Shown: positions 16,271 through 25,100 of the stretch, one piece after another
Numbering within the stretch: the stretch's first letter is position 1
Layout: each line of letters begins with the position of its first letter
NCBI GenBank assembly: GCA_913775095.1
Contig: CAJYIW010000002.1
Location: 62,001 to 126,000, forward strand
DNA from: an uncultured Siphonobacter sp.
GTDB taxonomy: Bacteria > Bacteroidota > Bacteroidia > Cytophagales > Spirosomataceae
Reading direction: 5' to 3'
DNA: 64,000 bases
Notes under the pieces: generated by a model
Database searches by the model: none
Seen by the model: the letters and a program-made list of their open reading frames with translations, nothing else
What the model was told of the DNA's origin: nothing
Program-made: the position numbers and the translations under genes

Positions 16271-17548
16271 TTATAAAAGATCGAGGCCGATGTCCCGTCG
16301 GAAGTACTTGCCTTCGTATTGAACTGCGGCTGCCGCCGTTTGTGAACGCTGGCGGGCTTCGGTAATGGAGGTGCCTAAAGCCGTTACAGCCAGTACACGC
16401 CCTCCGTTGGTAACTACTTCTCCCGCCTCAGAATGCTTGGTTCCGGCGTGGAAGATAGTAGTATAGTTTTGTTTTTCAGGTACTTGAATGACGTCACCCT
16501 TGCCGTAGTCTCCGGGATAACCTCCCGCCACCACAACCGTAGTTAAGGCAGTTTTGTTGGAAACTGCGAAGTTGACGTACTTCAGCTTACCTTCGGCTGC
16601 CGCTTTTAAAATGACGAGCAGATCGGAGTCGATCCGGGGTAATACTACTTCCGTTTCGGGATCGCCCATGCGGCAGTTATACTCAATAACGTAAGGATCG
16701 CCTTTCACATTCATTAAGCCAATGAAAATGAAACCTACATACCGGATGCCTTCCGCCTTCAGACCGTTCATGGTTGGACGAACGATGCGTTCTTCCACTT
16801 TTTTCTGAAAAGCATCGTCATAAAAAGGCACGGGCGAAACAGCTCCCATGCCTCCGGTATTCGGACCCGTGTCCCCTTCGCCAATGCGTTTGTAATCTTT
16901 GGCTTCGGGCAGGATGTGGTAATGTTCCCCGTCCGTTAACACAAACACGGACAATTCAATTCCGTGCAGGTATTCTTCAATGACTACTTTGTGAGAGGCA
17001 TCCCCAAATTTGGCATCTACCAGCATTTCGCGGAGCGTGCTCTGGGCTTCTTCGGCGTTAGCCGCGATGATTACTCCTTTGCCCGCAGCCAGACCGTCAG
17101 CTTTCAGAACCAGCGGAAACTGTTGTTCAGCAATGTATTGCAGACCCTCTTCGAGCGTTTCTTTGACAAACGTGCGTGAAGCCGCCGTGGGAATCTGGTT
17201 TTTAGCCATGAAGTTTTTGGAAAAATCCTTCGATCCTTCCAATTGGGCTCCTTTGCTATCGGGTCCCAGCACTAACACTTTCTTCAGGTCTTCCCGACTT
17301 TCAAAATAATCGCGAATGCCCCGTACCAGCGGTTCTTCGGGCCCCACAATCACCAGTGAAATACTATTTTCGAGAACGGCGGCAGCAATGGCTTCAAAGT
17401 CATTTACTCCGATGGACAGATTGGTTGCTAATTGAGCCGTGCCTGCGTTGCCAGGGGCCACAAATAACTTTTGACACAAAGGACTCTGTACGATTTTCCA
17501 GGCAAAAGCGTGCTCCCGGCCGCCAGATCCTACGATGAGAATATTCAT
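16271..17548 (-). CDS. purD: Phosphoribosylamine--glycine ligase PurD
   Basis: The ATP-grasp enzyme making glycinamide ribonucleotide in purine synthesis. The N-terminal VGSGGREHAFAWK is the family signature. The ATP-grasp core has FPLVLKADGLAAGKGVI and the metal site EYNCRMGDPETEVVL. 425 residues is standard. It stands alone, 101 nt after recQ and before ricT. Confidence 0.98.
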   Translation of the reverse strand: MNILIVGSGGREHAFAWKIVQSPLCQKLFVAPGNAGTAQLATNLSIGVNDFEAIAAAVLENSISLVIVGPEEPLVRGIRDYFESREDLKKVLVLGPDSKGAQLEGSKDFSKNFMAKNQIPTAASRTFVKETLEEGLQYIAEQQFPLVLKADGLAAGKGVIIAANAEEAQSTLREMLVDAKFGDASHKVVIEEYLHGIELSVFVLTDGEHYHILPEAKDYKRIGEGDTGPNTGGMGAVSPVPFYDDAFQKKVEERIVRPTMNGLKAEGIRYVGFIFIGLMNVKGDPYVIEYNCRMGDPETEVVLPRIDSDLLVILKAAAEGKLKYVNFAVSNKTALTTVVVAGGYPGDYGKGDVIQVPEKQNYTTIFHAGTKHSEAGEVVTNGGRVLAVTALGTSITEARQRSQTAAAAVQYEGKYFRRDIGLDLL

Positions 17549-17649
17549 CGGATAATTTTATTGCTATTAAAGAAAACCTAGGCCTCAGGCCTAAATAATC
17601 AAAGCGTTTTAAAGTGAAAATGTGAAACTGTACAGAAAATCTGACCGGA

Positions 17650-19965
17650 TTAGTGGCCTAATTCACTGTGGAATTTGATACGCATGAGGCGAAGCTCTTC
17701 TTCGGAGTAATCACCTCCCAGTTCTTTCATAGCGACGGCCATCGAGTCCGTTTCTGCACTCATGAAGTACTCGTAAATCTCGTCCTGGCGGTCATCGTCC
17801 ATTAATTGGTTGATGTAATAATCCAGGTTGAGTTTGGTACCAGAGTAACAGATGTGCTCGATTTCTTCAATCAGTTCGGTCATGCCCAGGTCTTTGGCCT
17901 CAGCAATCTCTTCCAGATTGATTTTACGATCGATTTGCTGGATAATGAAAATCTTAACTTTAGACTTGTTGGTAGTAGTCTTTACCACTACTTCCGTCGC
18001 CGTCTCGATTTCATTTTCTTCCACATATCGGGTAATGACTTCGATAAACTGCTTGCCAAATTTAACGGCCTTCCCCATTCCTACGCCCGTAATCTGAGCT
18101 AATTCCTGGATAGTGGAAGGATACGTCGTGGCCATTTCTTCCATCGAAGGATCCTGGAAAATAACATACGGAGGAATGTTCTTTTCCTTGGCAATCTTCT
18201 TCCGGAGGTTTTTGAGCATTTCAAAGAGAGCCTCGTCGTATGCTTTCGCATTAGAGCTGATCTCTTCTTTCTCTTCCTCTTTTTCGTCGGCCTGGTGAGT
18301 GTAATCGTGATCTTTCGACAAAGTAACCACGAATGGAGCTTCCAGGAACTGAGCAGCTTTTTCGCTCAGTTTCAGCGTTCCGTAGTTTTCAATGTCTTTG
18401 TCCAGAAAACCCAGAATCGTTAATTGTTTGATGATGGAATGCCAGAACTCCGGTGTTTGTAACCCGTCGTCTTTTTTACCTGAAGTCTTGGGCTTGGCTT
18501 TGGTAATAACATTACCCTCTTCGTCCTCTTCTTCGGCATCATCATCGTCCAGATCTTCCTCGAAACCTACTTTATACTTTCCTTTTCCGAAAACATCCAG
18601 TTTGTTATGTCCGTGACTCAGCACATAAGGATTCTCAACGCCTAGTAAGATATCCGCAATGTGATTACAGTCAAATCGATTACCCGTCAGCTGAACTGCC
18701 TTCAGAATCCATTCTACTTCATCCTGCATCTTAAATTTCTGCGTAGCTTTAAAACAGTTATCGCAGAACCCGCAATCTTTCGGGAAATACTCACCAAAAT
18801 AGCCCAGTAACTGACGGCGGCGGCACAGGCCAATGTTAGAATAACTAACCATTTCCATCAATAAAGCCTTGGCATTGTCACGTTCCGTAACGGGCTTATC
18901 TTTATTAAACTTATCCAGCTTAACAATGTCATCGTAACTGTAGAACATGACGCAGTTACCCTCCAGACCATCGCGACCCGCTCGACCCGTCTCCTGATAA
19001 TAGCCTTCCAGCGATTTGGGAGCATCGTAGTGGAGCACGAACCGAACGTCGGGTTTATCGATACCCATGCCGAATGCAATGGTAGCGACGATTACTTCGG
19101 CTTCTTCGTTCAGGAACGCATCCTGATTGCCCATTCGGGTGTTGGGATCCAGGCCTGCATGGTAAGGCAAGGCTTTGACTCCGTTCACCGTCAGTAACTC
19201 CGCAATTTCTTCAACTGTCTTACGGCTCAGGCAGTAAATAATGCCTGATTTACCCGCCTGACCTTTAATGTATTTAATCAGCTGCTTGTTAACGTCCTTC
19301 GTTTTGGGGCGAATTTCGTAATAAAGATTCTTCCGGTTGAACGAAGATTTATAGACGCAGGCGTCTTCCATTTGCAGGTTTTTGATGATATCCTGCTGAA
19401 CTTTTGGAGTAGCCGTAGCGGTCAGGGCAATGAGGGGTAACGCGGGGTTGATCGTTTCGACGATGTGACGAATCCGACGGTATTCCGGACGAAAATCGTG
19501 GCCCCATTCCGAAATACAGTGAGCTTCGTCAATGGCAACAAAAGAAATGTTGGCTTTCTGAAGAAAAGCCAGGTTTTCTTCCTTCGTCAGTGACTCAGGA
19601 GCTACGTATAACAGTTTTATTTCGCCGTTCAGAACGTCCTTCTTGACCTGTGTCATTTCGGATTTACTGAGCGTAGAATTCAGAAACTGGGCATTTACTC
19701 CCACGGCGTTCAACTGATCCACCTGATTTTTCATCAGAGCAATCAGCGGAGAGATGATAACAGCGGTTCCTTCACTAACCACCGCTGGCAATTGGTAACA
19801 CATGGATTTACCGGCCCCCGTGGGCATGATAACAAACGTGTGATTTCCTGCCAGGAGGTTGCAGATAATGTCTTCCTGCTCACCGCGGAACTGTGAGAAG
19901 CCGAAAACCTCTTTCAATTTTGCCTTGAGGGTTTCCTTCAACGACGCATCAACGAGCATGGCCAT
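17650..19965 (-). CDS. recQ: ATP-dependent DNA helicase RecQ
   Basis: A 3'-5' helicase of recombination and repair, 771 residues (E. coli RecQ has about 610). Walker A is MPTGAGKSMCYQLP, the DEAH box is IDEAHCISEWGHDFRPEY, and motif VI is QETGRAGRDG. The zinc site is CRRRQLLGYFGE...CGFCDNC, followed by the RQC winged helix and an HRDC domain (PSTIQELAQITGVG). Additions are an acidic, Lys-containing insert (about residues 480-520, with DLDDDDAEEEDEEG) and a C-terminal helical domain of about 110 residues. Met3 is an alternative start. Confidence 0.97.
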   Translation of the reverse strand: MAMLVDASLKETLKAKLKEVFGFSQFRGEQEDIICNLLAGNHTFVIMPTGAGKSMCYQLPAVVSEGTAVIISPLIALMKNQVDQLNAVGVNAQFLNSTLSKSEMTQVKKDVLNGEIKLLYVAPESLTKEENLAFLQKANISFVAIDEAHCISEWGHDFRPEYRRIRHIVETINPALPLIALTATATPKVQQDIIKNLQMEDACVYKSSFNRKNLYYEIRPKTKDVNKQLIKYIKGQAGKSGIIYCLSRKTVEEIAELLTVNGVKALPYHAGLDPNTRMGNQDAFLNEEAEVIVATIAFGMGIDKPDVRFVLHYDAPKSLEGYYQETGRAGRDGLEGNCVMFYSYDDIVKLDKFNKDKPVTERDNAKALLMEMVSYSNIGLCRRRQLLGYFGEYFPKDCGFCDNCFKATQKFKMQDEVEWILKAVQLTGNRFDCNHIADILLGVENPYVLSHGHNKLDVFGKGKYKVGFEEDLDDDDAEEEDEEGNVITKAKPKTSGKKDDGLQTPEFWHSIIKQLTILGFLDKDIENYGTLKLSEKAAQFLEAPFVVTLSKDHDYTHQADEKEEEKEEISSNAKAYDEALFEMLKNLRKKIAKEKNIPPYVIFQDPSMEEMATTYPSTIQELAQITGVGMGKAVKFGKQFIEVITRYVEENEIETATEVVVKTTTNKSKVKIFIIQQIDRKINLEEIAEAKDLGMTELIEEIEHICYSGTKLNLDYYINQLMDDDRQDEIYEYFMSAETDSMAVAMKELGGDYSEEELRLMRIKFHSELGH

Positions 19966-20148
19966 TTGTACTTTTCTTCAACATCAAATGATGGTTAGAT
20001 GCTATTAAGGGGAAATAATCCTGACGCTATACGTTTAGCAATCAGAATTGAAATTAATAAAAAAACTCTGGACAGAGCTAAAATCTTTTAGAGTTATGAC
20101 AGAAAAAGAATCACTCAGGCCTTCACTTACTGAAAAGTGAAGAGTCTT

Positions 20149-20622
20149 CTAGCGGAGACGTTCAAAGGCATCCTTGACCTTACGCTCGTCCATTCGGATG
20201 AAACGATTCGCTGCTACATTGGCCAGAAGGGCGATCGTCAGGGCAAAAAAGCCAATTTTGAAGCTACCAGACGTTTCCGGATTGAATAATCCGTTGGCTT
20301 TAACATGCGACTCGTAAGTGGACAGTCCCAGTAAGGTAATCATCACCAGAGTATTAATCAGATTCAACAGCATCTGCCGAACCCGATTATTAAACTGGAG
20401 CAGGGAAAACAAGGCTAAACCGCCCGCCAGAACAGCCAGGGCAGCCAGATAAAGCTTGGATTCCTCTAGCACTTGCTTCGCGGCATTGGTATAGGTTAAT
20501 GAAAAGGCACTCAGGCTAGCGGACTGTTCGCCAACGGTTTTTTCCCAAAGGGGTAAACCTAAAAACAGACCCATGGATACAATAATCAGAGCTAAGAATA
20601 AAGTTTGGGGACGCTGAAGCAT
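20149..20622 (-). CDS. DUF4293 membrane protein
   Basis: 157 residues with four hydrophobic segments and the family start MLQRPQTLFLALI. DUF4293 is a Bacteroidota family of unknown role. It ends with a basic/acidic cytoplasmic tail (RMDERKVKDAFERLR). It lies upstream of recQ in the same direction with a 183-nt gap. Confidence 0.9.
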   Translation of the reverse strand: MLQRPQTLFLALIIVSMGLFLGLPLWEKTVGEQSASLSAFSLTYTNAAKQVLEESKLYLAALAVLAGGLALFSLLQFNNRVRQMLLNLINTLVMITLLGLSTYESHVKANGLFNPETSGSFKIGFFALTIALLANVAANRFIRMDERKVKDAFERLR

Positions 20623-20927
20623 ATACTTTTCAAATGGGATTGATTAAACATCAGTAAAAGATCATCACGAAAGACAGCCCATCTCGTCTGAATGATGAGT
20701 GTGTAAAGTTAAATGTAGAATCAGTGAAATGACTAGAATCAAAGTCAAATAGATTTTTTTAAAAAAAATATGAGCTGTTAAGGGCTGACTTTCAGAGATT
20801 TGTTTCTGTAAGGGGTTGGGGACGAGATAAAAAATATCACTTTTTTTTAGCCAACTCTTGACAAACCCCGTTTTTCGAGCGTACATTTGCATTCCCAAAC
20901 GACGGGTAATACGGCAAATAAAATCAA
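20623..20927. other. Intergenic region upstream of the tRNA genes
   Basis: AT-rich sequence between the divergent DUF4293 gene and the tRNA genes. The right end holds the tRNA promoter (20858-20889). Elsewhere I see only poly-T runs and no ORF of note. Confidence 0.6.
20858..20889 (+). promoter_or_regulatory. Promoter of the tRNA-Gly/tRNA-Leu unit
   Basis: TTG (20858-20860), a 21-nt spacer, then TACATTTG (20882-20889), followed by C. This matches the Bacteroidota promoter TTG-N19-21-TAnnTTTG. The -33 region also reads TTGACA. The predicted start is about 7 nt downstream, some 30 nt before the first tRNA. Confidence 0.75.
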
Positions 20928-21000
20928 GCGAAAGTAGCTCAGCTGGTAGAGCGCGACCTTGCCAAGGTCGAGGTCGCGGGTTCGAACCCCGTCTTTCGCT
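20928..21000 (+). tRNA. tRNA-Gly (anticodon GCC)
   Basis: A complete cloverleaf: acceptor stem GCGAAAG / CTTTCGC, D stem GCTC/GAGC, anticodon stem CGACC/GGTCG with loop TTGCCAA (anticodon GCC at 20961-20963), T-loop TTCGAAC, discriminator T. No CCA follows in the DNA. Confidence 0.97.
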
Positions 21001-21004
21001 CAGC

Positions 21005-21033
21005 AAAAAGGCTCCGCAAGTCGGAGCCTTTCT
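21005..21033 (+). terminator. Hairpin between the two tRNA genes
   Basis: AAAGGCTCCG / CGGAGCCTTT with a 5-nt loop and a short T-rich tail (TTTCTTG). It could be a weak terminator after tRNA-Gly or a processing signal, since no separate promoter is visible for tRNA-Leu. Confidence 0.6.
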
Positions 21034-21040
21034 TGTAGAG

Positions 21041-21125
21041 GCCCGGGTGGTGGAATGGTAGACACGAAGGACTTAAAATCCTTTGGGCAGTGATGCCTGT
21101 ACGAGTTCGAGTCTCGTCCCGGGTA
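21041..21125 (+). tRNA. tRNA-Leu (anticodon UAA)
   Basis: An 85-nt class II tRNA: acceptor stem GCCCGGG with CCCGGGT (first pair G-U), anticodon stem AAGGA/TCCTT with loop CTTAAAA (anticodon TAA at 21074-21076), a long variable arm (TGGGCAGTGATGCC region), T-loop TTCGAGT, discriminator A. Confidence 0.97.
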
Positions 21126-21126
21126 C

Positions 21127-21161
21127 AAAGCCTGATAAGCAATCGCTTGTCAGGCTTTTCT
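21127..21161 (+). terminator. Terminator after tRNA-Leu
   Basis: The stem AAAGCCTGATAAGC / GCTTGTCAGGCTTT (14 bp, one T-G pair, 4-nt loop) is followed by TTCTCTTTT. Confidence 0.85.
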
Positions 21162-21277
21162 CTTTTATATACTTCTTCAAGGCCAAAGCACGCATCGTAT
21201 TATTTTGATGGATCAATGTATGGTGAGTGAATCTTCTCGTTAACTTGTCTGACACTTCCTTACCTATTCTTCCAACC

Positions 21278-22027
21278 ATGCGTTTACTAACTACGCTTGT
21301 CTGTTTTCTATGGAGCCTGGGACTGAGTCTGGCTCAGATTCCTGAAAAACCCAAACTGGAAATCACGAAGCTGAATGAAAACGTGTTCGTGCACGTGACG
21401 TACGGCATGTATCAGAATCAGGCGATTCCTTCCAATGGACTGATCGTAAAAACGAAAGAGGGTGTAGTGCTGATTGATACGGGCTGGGATACTAAAGATG
21501 ATACGGATAATACCCGTCAGATCCTTCAGTGGGTCGAAGATCACTTGCATCAGCCCGTGAAACTTTGCATCGTGACTCATTCACATGAGGATCGGGTGGG
21601 TGGAATCAGTGAATTAAAAAAAGCTGGTGTCCGCGTGATCAGTACGCCACTCACGGCTCAAAAGTCAGTACAGGAAGGATATGAGTCCCCGGAAGCCATT
21701 TTACCAGCTGATACGACGTTTTTAATAGGTCAGGTGCCCTTCCGCTGTTATTTTCCGGGCGAAGGCCATACCAGCGACAATATTGTGGTATGGTTGCCCA
21801 GCTACAGGATTCTGCACGGAGGCTGCCTGATTAAAAGTGTAGCAGTATTTGGGATGGGTAACATTGCCGATGCCAATCTTCAGGAGTGGAGTAACTCTGT
21901 CCGCAAATTAATCCGGCAATTTGGCTCAGCCCGATTCGTTATTCCCGGCCATGATGGATGGGGAGATACCAAAGCTCTGGAACATACGCTGCATCTGGTA
22001 GAAAAATTCAATGCATCCAGGCACTAA
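21278..22027 (+). CDS. Subclass B1 metallo-beta-lactamase
   Basis: 249 residues from ATG 21278; the frame is open upstream to 21227, but only this start gives a signal peptide (ending LAQ, residue 20). All six B1 zinc ligands are present: H101, H103 and D105 in HSHEDRVGG, H164 in GEGHTSDN, C183 in HGGCLIKS and H225 in PGHDGWG. The lysine after the Cys motif and the GMGNIADAN loop also match B1 enzymes. A periplasmic beta-lactam hydrolase is expected, and substrate range cannot be read from sequence. The gene stands alone between tRNAs and a two-component pair, with no mobile element nearby, which suggests a resident chromosomal gene. Confidence 0.93.
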   Translation: MRLLTTLVCFLWSLGLSLAQIPEKPKLEITKLNENVFVHVTYGMYQNQAIPSNGLIVKTKEGVVLIDTGWDTKDDTDNTRQILQWVEDHLHQPVKLCIVTHSHEDRVGGISELKKAGVRVISTPLTAQKSVQEGYESPEAILPADTTFLIGQVPFRCYFPGEGHTSDNIVVWLPSYRILHGGCLIKSVAVFGMGNIADANLQEWSNSVRKLIRQFGSARFVIPGHDGWGDTKALEHTLHLVEKFNASRH

Positions 22028-22044
22028 CTCTGGAGAGATATATG

Positions 22045-22082
22045 AAAAGCGACTAGTCCCTCTGATGGAACTAGTCGCTTTT
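22045..22082. terminator. Bidirectional terminator between the beta-lactamase and response-regulator genes
   Basis: Perfect 13-nt arms AAAAGCGACTAGT / ACTAGTCGCTTTT with a 12-nt loop. A and T runs at the two ends serve both convergent genes. Confidence 0.85.
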
Positions 22083-22110
22083 GATGATACTTTTCTGTAA
22101 AGGTCCTGAA

Positions 22111-22545
22111 TCAGTGCTGATTCGCTTTCTGAGCGAGCCAGAAATCCAACGCCCGGCGTAGCATTTCACTCACTTCCCGGTATCCGCCGGGTTTCACCAG
22201 ATAAGCATTAGCTCCTAGATCGAAGGCTTCCCGCATATCTTTGGGATTGTCCGAAGTGCTGTATACGACAATGGGCAGGTAACGTCCATTCGAGTTAGAG
22301 CGAATCTGCTGCAAAACTTCAAATCCATTACTACCGGGTAAATTCAGATCAAGCAGTAGCATCTTGGGGAGCACTGATTCCTTCGTGTGATAACTACCCC
22401 GACTCAGAACGTAATCTATTGCTTCGTTACCCGTTGTAATTACTTTATATGTAGGAGGCTGATCAATTTTACCAATAACCCGTTTGAAAATATCTACATC
22501 ATCCGGGTTGTCTTCAACATATAATACATCTATCATACTGGCCAA
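22111..22545 (-). CDS. Single-domain response regulator partner of the phytochrome kinase
   Basis: 144 residues, a lone receiver (REC) domain of the Rcp1 type. The acidic pair is E11/D12 (VEDNPDD), the phosphoacceptor is D66 in LLLDLNLPGSNG, the switch residues are in YSTS (95-98), and the conserved Lys is K118 in LVKPGG. There is no output domain. It begins 3 nt after the phytochrome kinase stop, so the two are surely co-transcribed and it is the expected phosphotransfer partner. Downstream output is probably through protein contact or a relay. Confidence 0.95.
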   Translation of the reverse strand: MASMIDVLYVEDNPDDVDIFKRVIGKIDQPPTYKVITTGNEAIDYVLSRGSYHTKESVLPKMLLLDLNLPGSNGFEVLQQIRSNSNGRYLPIVVYSTSDNPKDMREAFDLGANAYLVKPGGYREVSEMLRRALDFWLAQKANQH

Positions 22546-22548
22546 AAA

Positions 22549-24777
22549 TTAAGCTAAGGGAAAAGAGACATAAAAGGTAGTTTCATGACCTGGTTCACTG
22601 TAGAACCAAACTCTACCATGATGTCTTTGCATGATTCGTTTCACAATAGCCAGGCCTACACCGTGTCCCTCGTATTCTCTGGCATTGTCTAACCGTTTGA
22701 ATAAATCAAAAACCTTACCACCTTGTTTCATGTCAATGCCAATGCCATTGTCAGAAACGGAATAAATCACTTCATCATCGTTTTGAATTCCTCTGACCAC
22801 GATATGGGGTTCACTGGTAAATTGTGAGTATTTGATGGCATTAGTCAATAAATTAGTAAAAACCTGCATAATCATGGTTTTGTCACCTTTGATAGGAGGC
22901 GTTTCTCCAATATCAATTTTCAAAGCCTGATTTTTAACACTTACTAATAGCTCATCTCTTAAACTATACAATAATTCTTTCATAGGTAGCGGCTCGGCTG
23001 ACATTTCAGTTCGGCCGCTTCGGGCGTAATGTAAAATCTCCTTAATGAGATCGCTCATTTTATTACTGGCGGAAACAATTTTCTCAAAAAGGGGAATGGT
23101 TTCCTCGTCCAGGCGGTCGATATAATCCATCAGTAAGACTTCGGAATACGTCTTGATGGATGCTAGAGGCGTTCGTAAATCGTGGGAAACCGTGTAACTG
23201 AACGTATCCAGTTCTTCGTAGGCCAGCTTAAGTTGTTCATTCAGAATTCGGATCTGATTGGCTTTCTGCGTAACAATTTGCAGGATATCTTCCCGAAGCT
23301 TAAGGGCCGTATTGATCTCGGCCTGTTTCCAGAGTTCGGAAGTATTGCGAACGAGCTGGGTCCACTTGGCAAAACTTTTCCGGGGACTAAGCCGGTTTCT
23401 GCCGGATTCATCGGTCCACATGATTTTTTCGTCCGGATTTCCGCCCCACGAGACCTGTTGCATTAACTCCGGCTTAAACCAGAGAATGTATTCTTCCAGC
23501 TGCCGGGAAATCACAATCGCCATGACACCCGAGGCCTCGTCCCGGTATTCAATGGCGGGGCCAAAAACCCTGGAAAAGTGATTGGTATGGAAAATGGTAT
23601 CCATTTTAGTCCCCTTGAGCCACTCAATCATTTTGAAGATCTGGGCCTCAGAAGGGGTTTTGCCAAGCGTATGAATTTTCCCTTCAAAAGCCAGAGCCAT
23701 ACCTGAAGCAAAGCAGATGTCGAGCCCCGTGGTTGCCATACGGGTTAAGCCCTGGACCACGTTCCAGTCACGTTGCATTTGTTCAAAGACCGTTTGCTCG
23801 TTTTTCCAGAGTCGGTTAACCATGGTCTGGTCTTCCTCGTCTTTCCGGAATTCCAGAGCCGCCGACAAAAGCTGACTGATCATTTTCCCCGACATCCGCG
23901 ACGTATAATCGACCAGTCGCGGCTCTTCATAGTGATGGCAGGAAATCAGACCCCAGAGTTCACCTTTGTACAGCAGGGAAAAGCTCATGCTGGAACGAAC
24001 GCCCATGTTCTTGAGGTACTCAATGTGAACGGGAGAAACGGCTCGAAGAATCGAATTACTCAGATCCAGGGGCTGACGGGTTTCCAGATTCATTCCGGGA
24101 TAAATCGCCACGGAACGATCCTGAGAATCAACGATCGTTCGAATTAAATTGGTTTTATATAACTCCCGAGCCTGCCGGGGAATATCAGACGCGGGGTAAT
24201 GCAATCCCAGAAAAGGGTCCAGGTGGTTTTCTTTTGCTTCCGCCAGCACTTCACCGTTCCAGTCTTCATCAAAGCGATAAATCATAACTCGGTCGTACTG
24301 GGTAATGGCTTTCATTTCCACGGCCACGCGGTCCAGCAGCTCCTGAATACTCTTGCTCTGTTGCAGGCTGGACATTACCCGACCGACCAGGGTCTGTAAG
24401 GTTCCGGGAAAAAGAACTTCATTTTTGGGTTCAAACTCCAGTAAATACAAGTCACCCACCGGATGAATCACGAGGTAATACTCCCGCTCGCGGATGTGGA
24501 CATTGAAAGGCGTCATGCTTTCAAAGGAACCCTGTTTAACGGCGATGTGGATCAACTGGATTAGTTCAGTACCCGGCAAGTCACCGATGCTGATTTGCTG
24601 AAGTGGGGTATCAATCAGGCTTTCGGCAGAGCCGGAGCACAATTCTTCCAGATTAACGCTAAGCTGACGAACTTTATAGTTGGACTGATCAACTCCCAGC
24701 AAGTATCCGTAGCCCTGAATATGACCTAAAAAGCGAATGGGTTCATGCTCGCAGGCCTGAATATCAATGTTTTGCAT
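22549..24777 (-). CDS. Bacteriophytochrome histidine kinase
   Basis: A red/far-red photoreceptor kinase, 742 residues in the order PAS-GAF-PHY-HisKA-HATPase. The biliverdin-binding Cys is C9 in ACEHEPIRFLGHIQ. The GAF pocket has YPASDIP (194-200), the conserved His in SPVHIEYLKNMGV (251) and H281 in SCHHYEE. The PHY tongue shows WFKPE and PRKSF (465-469). The kinase core has SHDLRTPL with phospho-acceptor H532, then NLLTNAIKYS, DNGIGID and GHGVGLAI. All key residues are intact, so a functional biliverdin photoreceptor is likely. No heme oxygenase gene is in the window; biliverdin would need one elsewhere. Confidence 0.96.
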   Translation of the reverse strand: MQNIDIQACEHEPIRFLGHIQGYGYLLGVDQSNYKVRQLSVNLEELCSGSAESLIDTPLQQISIGDLPGTELIQLIHIAVKQGSFESMTPFNVHIREREYYLVIHPVGDLYLLEFEPKNEVLFPGTLQTLVGRVMSSLQQSKSIQELLDRVAVEMKAITQYDRVMIYRFDEDWNGEVLAEAKENHLDPFLGLHYPASDIPRQARELYKTNLIRTIVDSQDRSVAIYPGMNLETRQPLDLSNSILRAVSPVHIEYLKNMGVRSSMSFSLLYKGELWGLISCHHYEEPRLVDYTSRMSGKMISQLLSAALEFRKDEEDQTMVNRLWKNEQTVFEQMQRDWNVVQGLTRMATTGLDICFASGMALAFEGKIHTLGKTPSEAQIFKMIEWLKGTKMDTIFHTNHFSRVFGPAIEYRDEASGVMAIVISRQLEEYILWFKPELMQQVSWGGNPDEKIMWTDESGRNRLSPRKSFAKWTQLVRNTSELWKQAEINTALKLREDILQIVTQKANQIRILNEQLKLAYEELDTFSYTVSHDLRTPLASIKTYSEVLLMDYIDRLDEETIPLFEKIVSASNKMSDLIKEILHYARSGRTEMSAEPLPMKELLYSLRDELLVSVKNQALKIDIGETPPIKGDKTMIMQVFTNLLTNAIKYSQFTSEPHIVVRGIQNDDEVIYSVSDNGIGIDMKQGGKVFDLFKRLDNAREYEGHGVGLAIVKRIMQRHHGRVWFYSEPGHETTFYVSFPLA

Positions 24778-25100
24778 GTCCTTACTGAATGGATCAACCT
24801 AAGCCGATATCAAAGTATAGCTGAAATAAATTCAAAGCAACGGTGAAGGATTTATATGTAACTATCTAACGAAGGATGGAGTTTAAAATTAACCTATTTT
24901 TCGCGGAACCGTTCAAATAATTCGACTTCTAACAAATTGATTACTAAATTTTTGCACGCTCTATCATGAAATCAATCGCTTGAAGCAACAAAATTTGCTG
25001 GTTAAACACTACGGCTGGTAATGGAGTTAGTCTATTAATCAGGTATATTGCAATGTACTTAAGCTGAGATAACCAGCCGATCAGTGGTAATAAGAAATCT
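24778..25100. other. Divergent intergenic region between two histidine kinase genes
   Basis: 323 nt of AT-rich sequence holding the promoters of the phytochrome operon (left) and the PAS kinase (right). On the minus strand TATACTTTGAT near 24806-24816 resembles a -7 element with one extra base. I see no ORF or clear hairpin. Confidence 0.5.

Noticed and set aside
20665-21279. Minus-strand frames across the two tRNA genes
   Set aside because: They are antisense to well-formed tRNA cloverleafs and show no domain; chance open frames.
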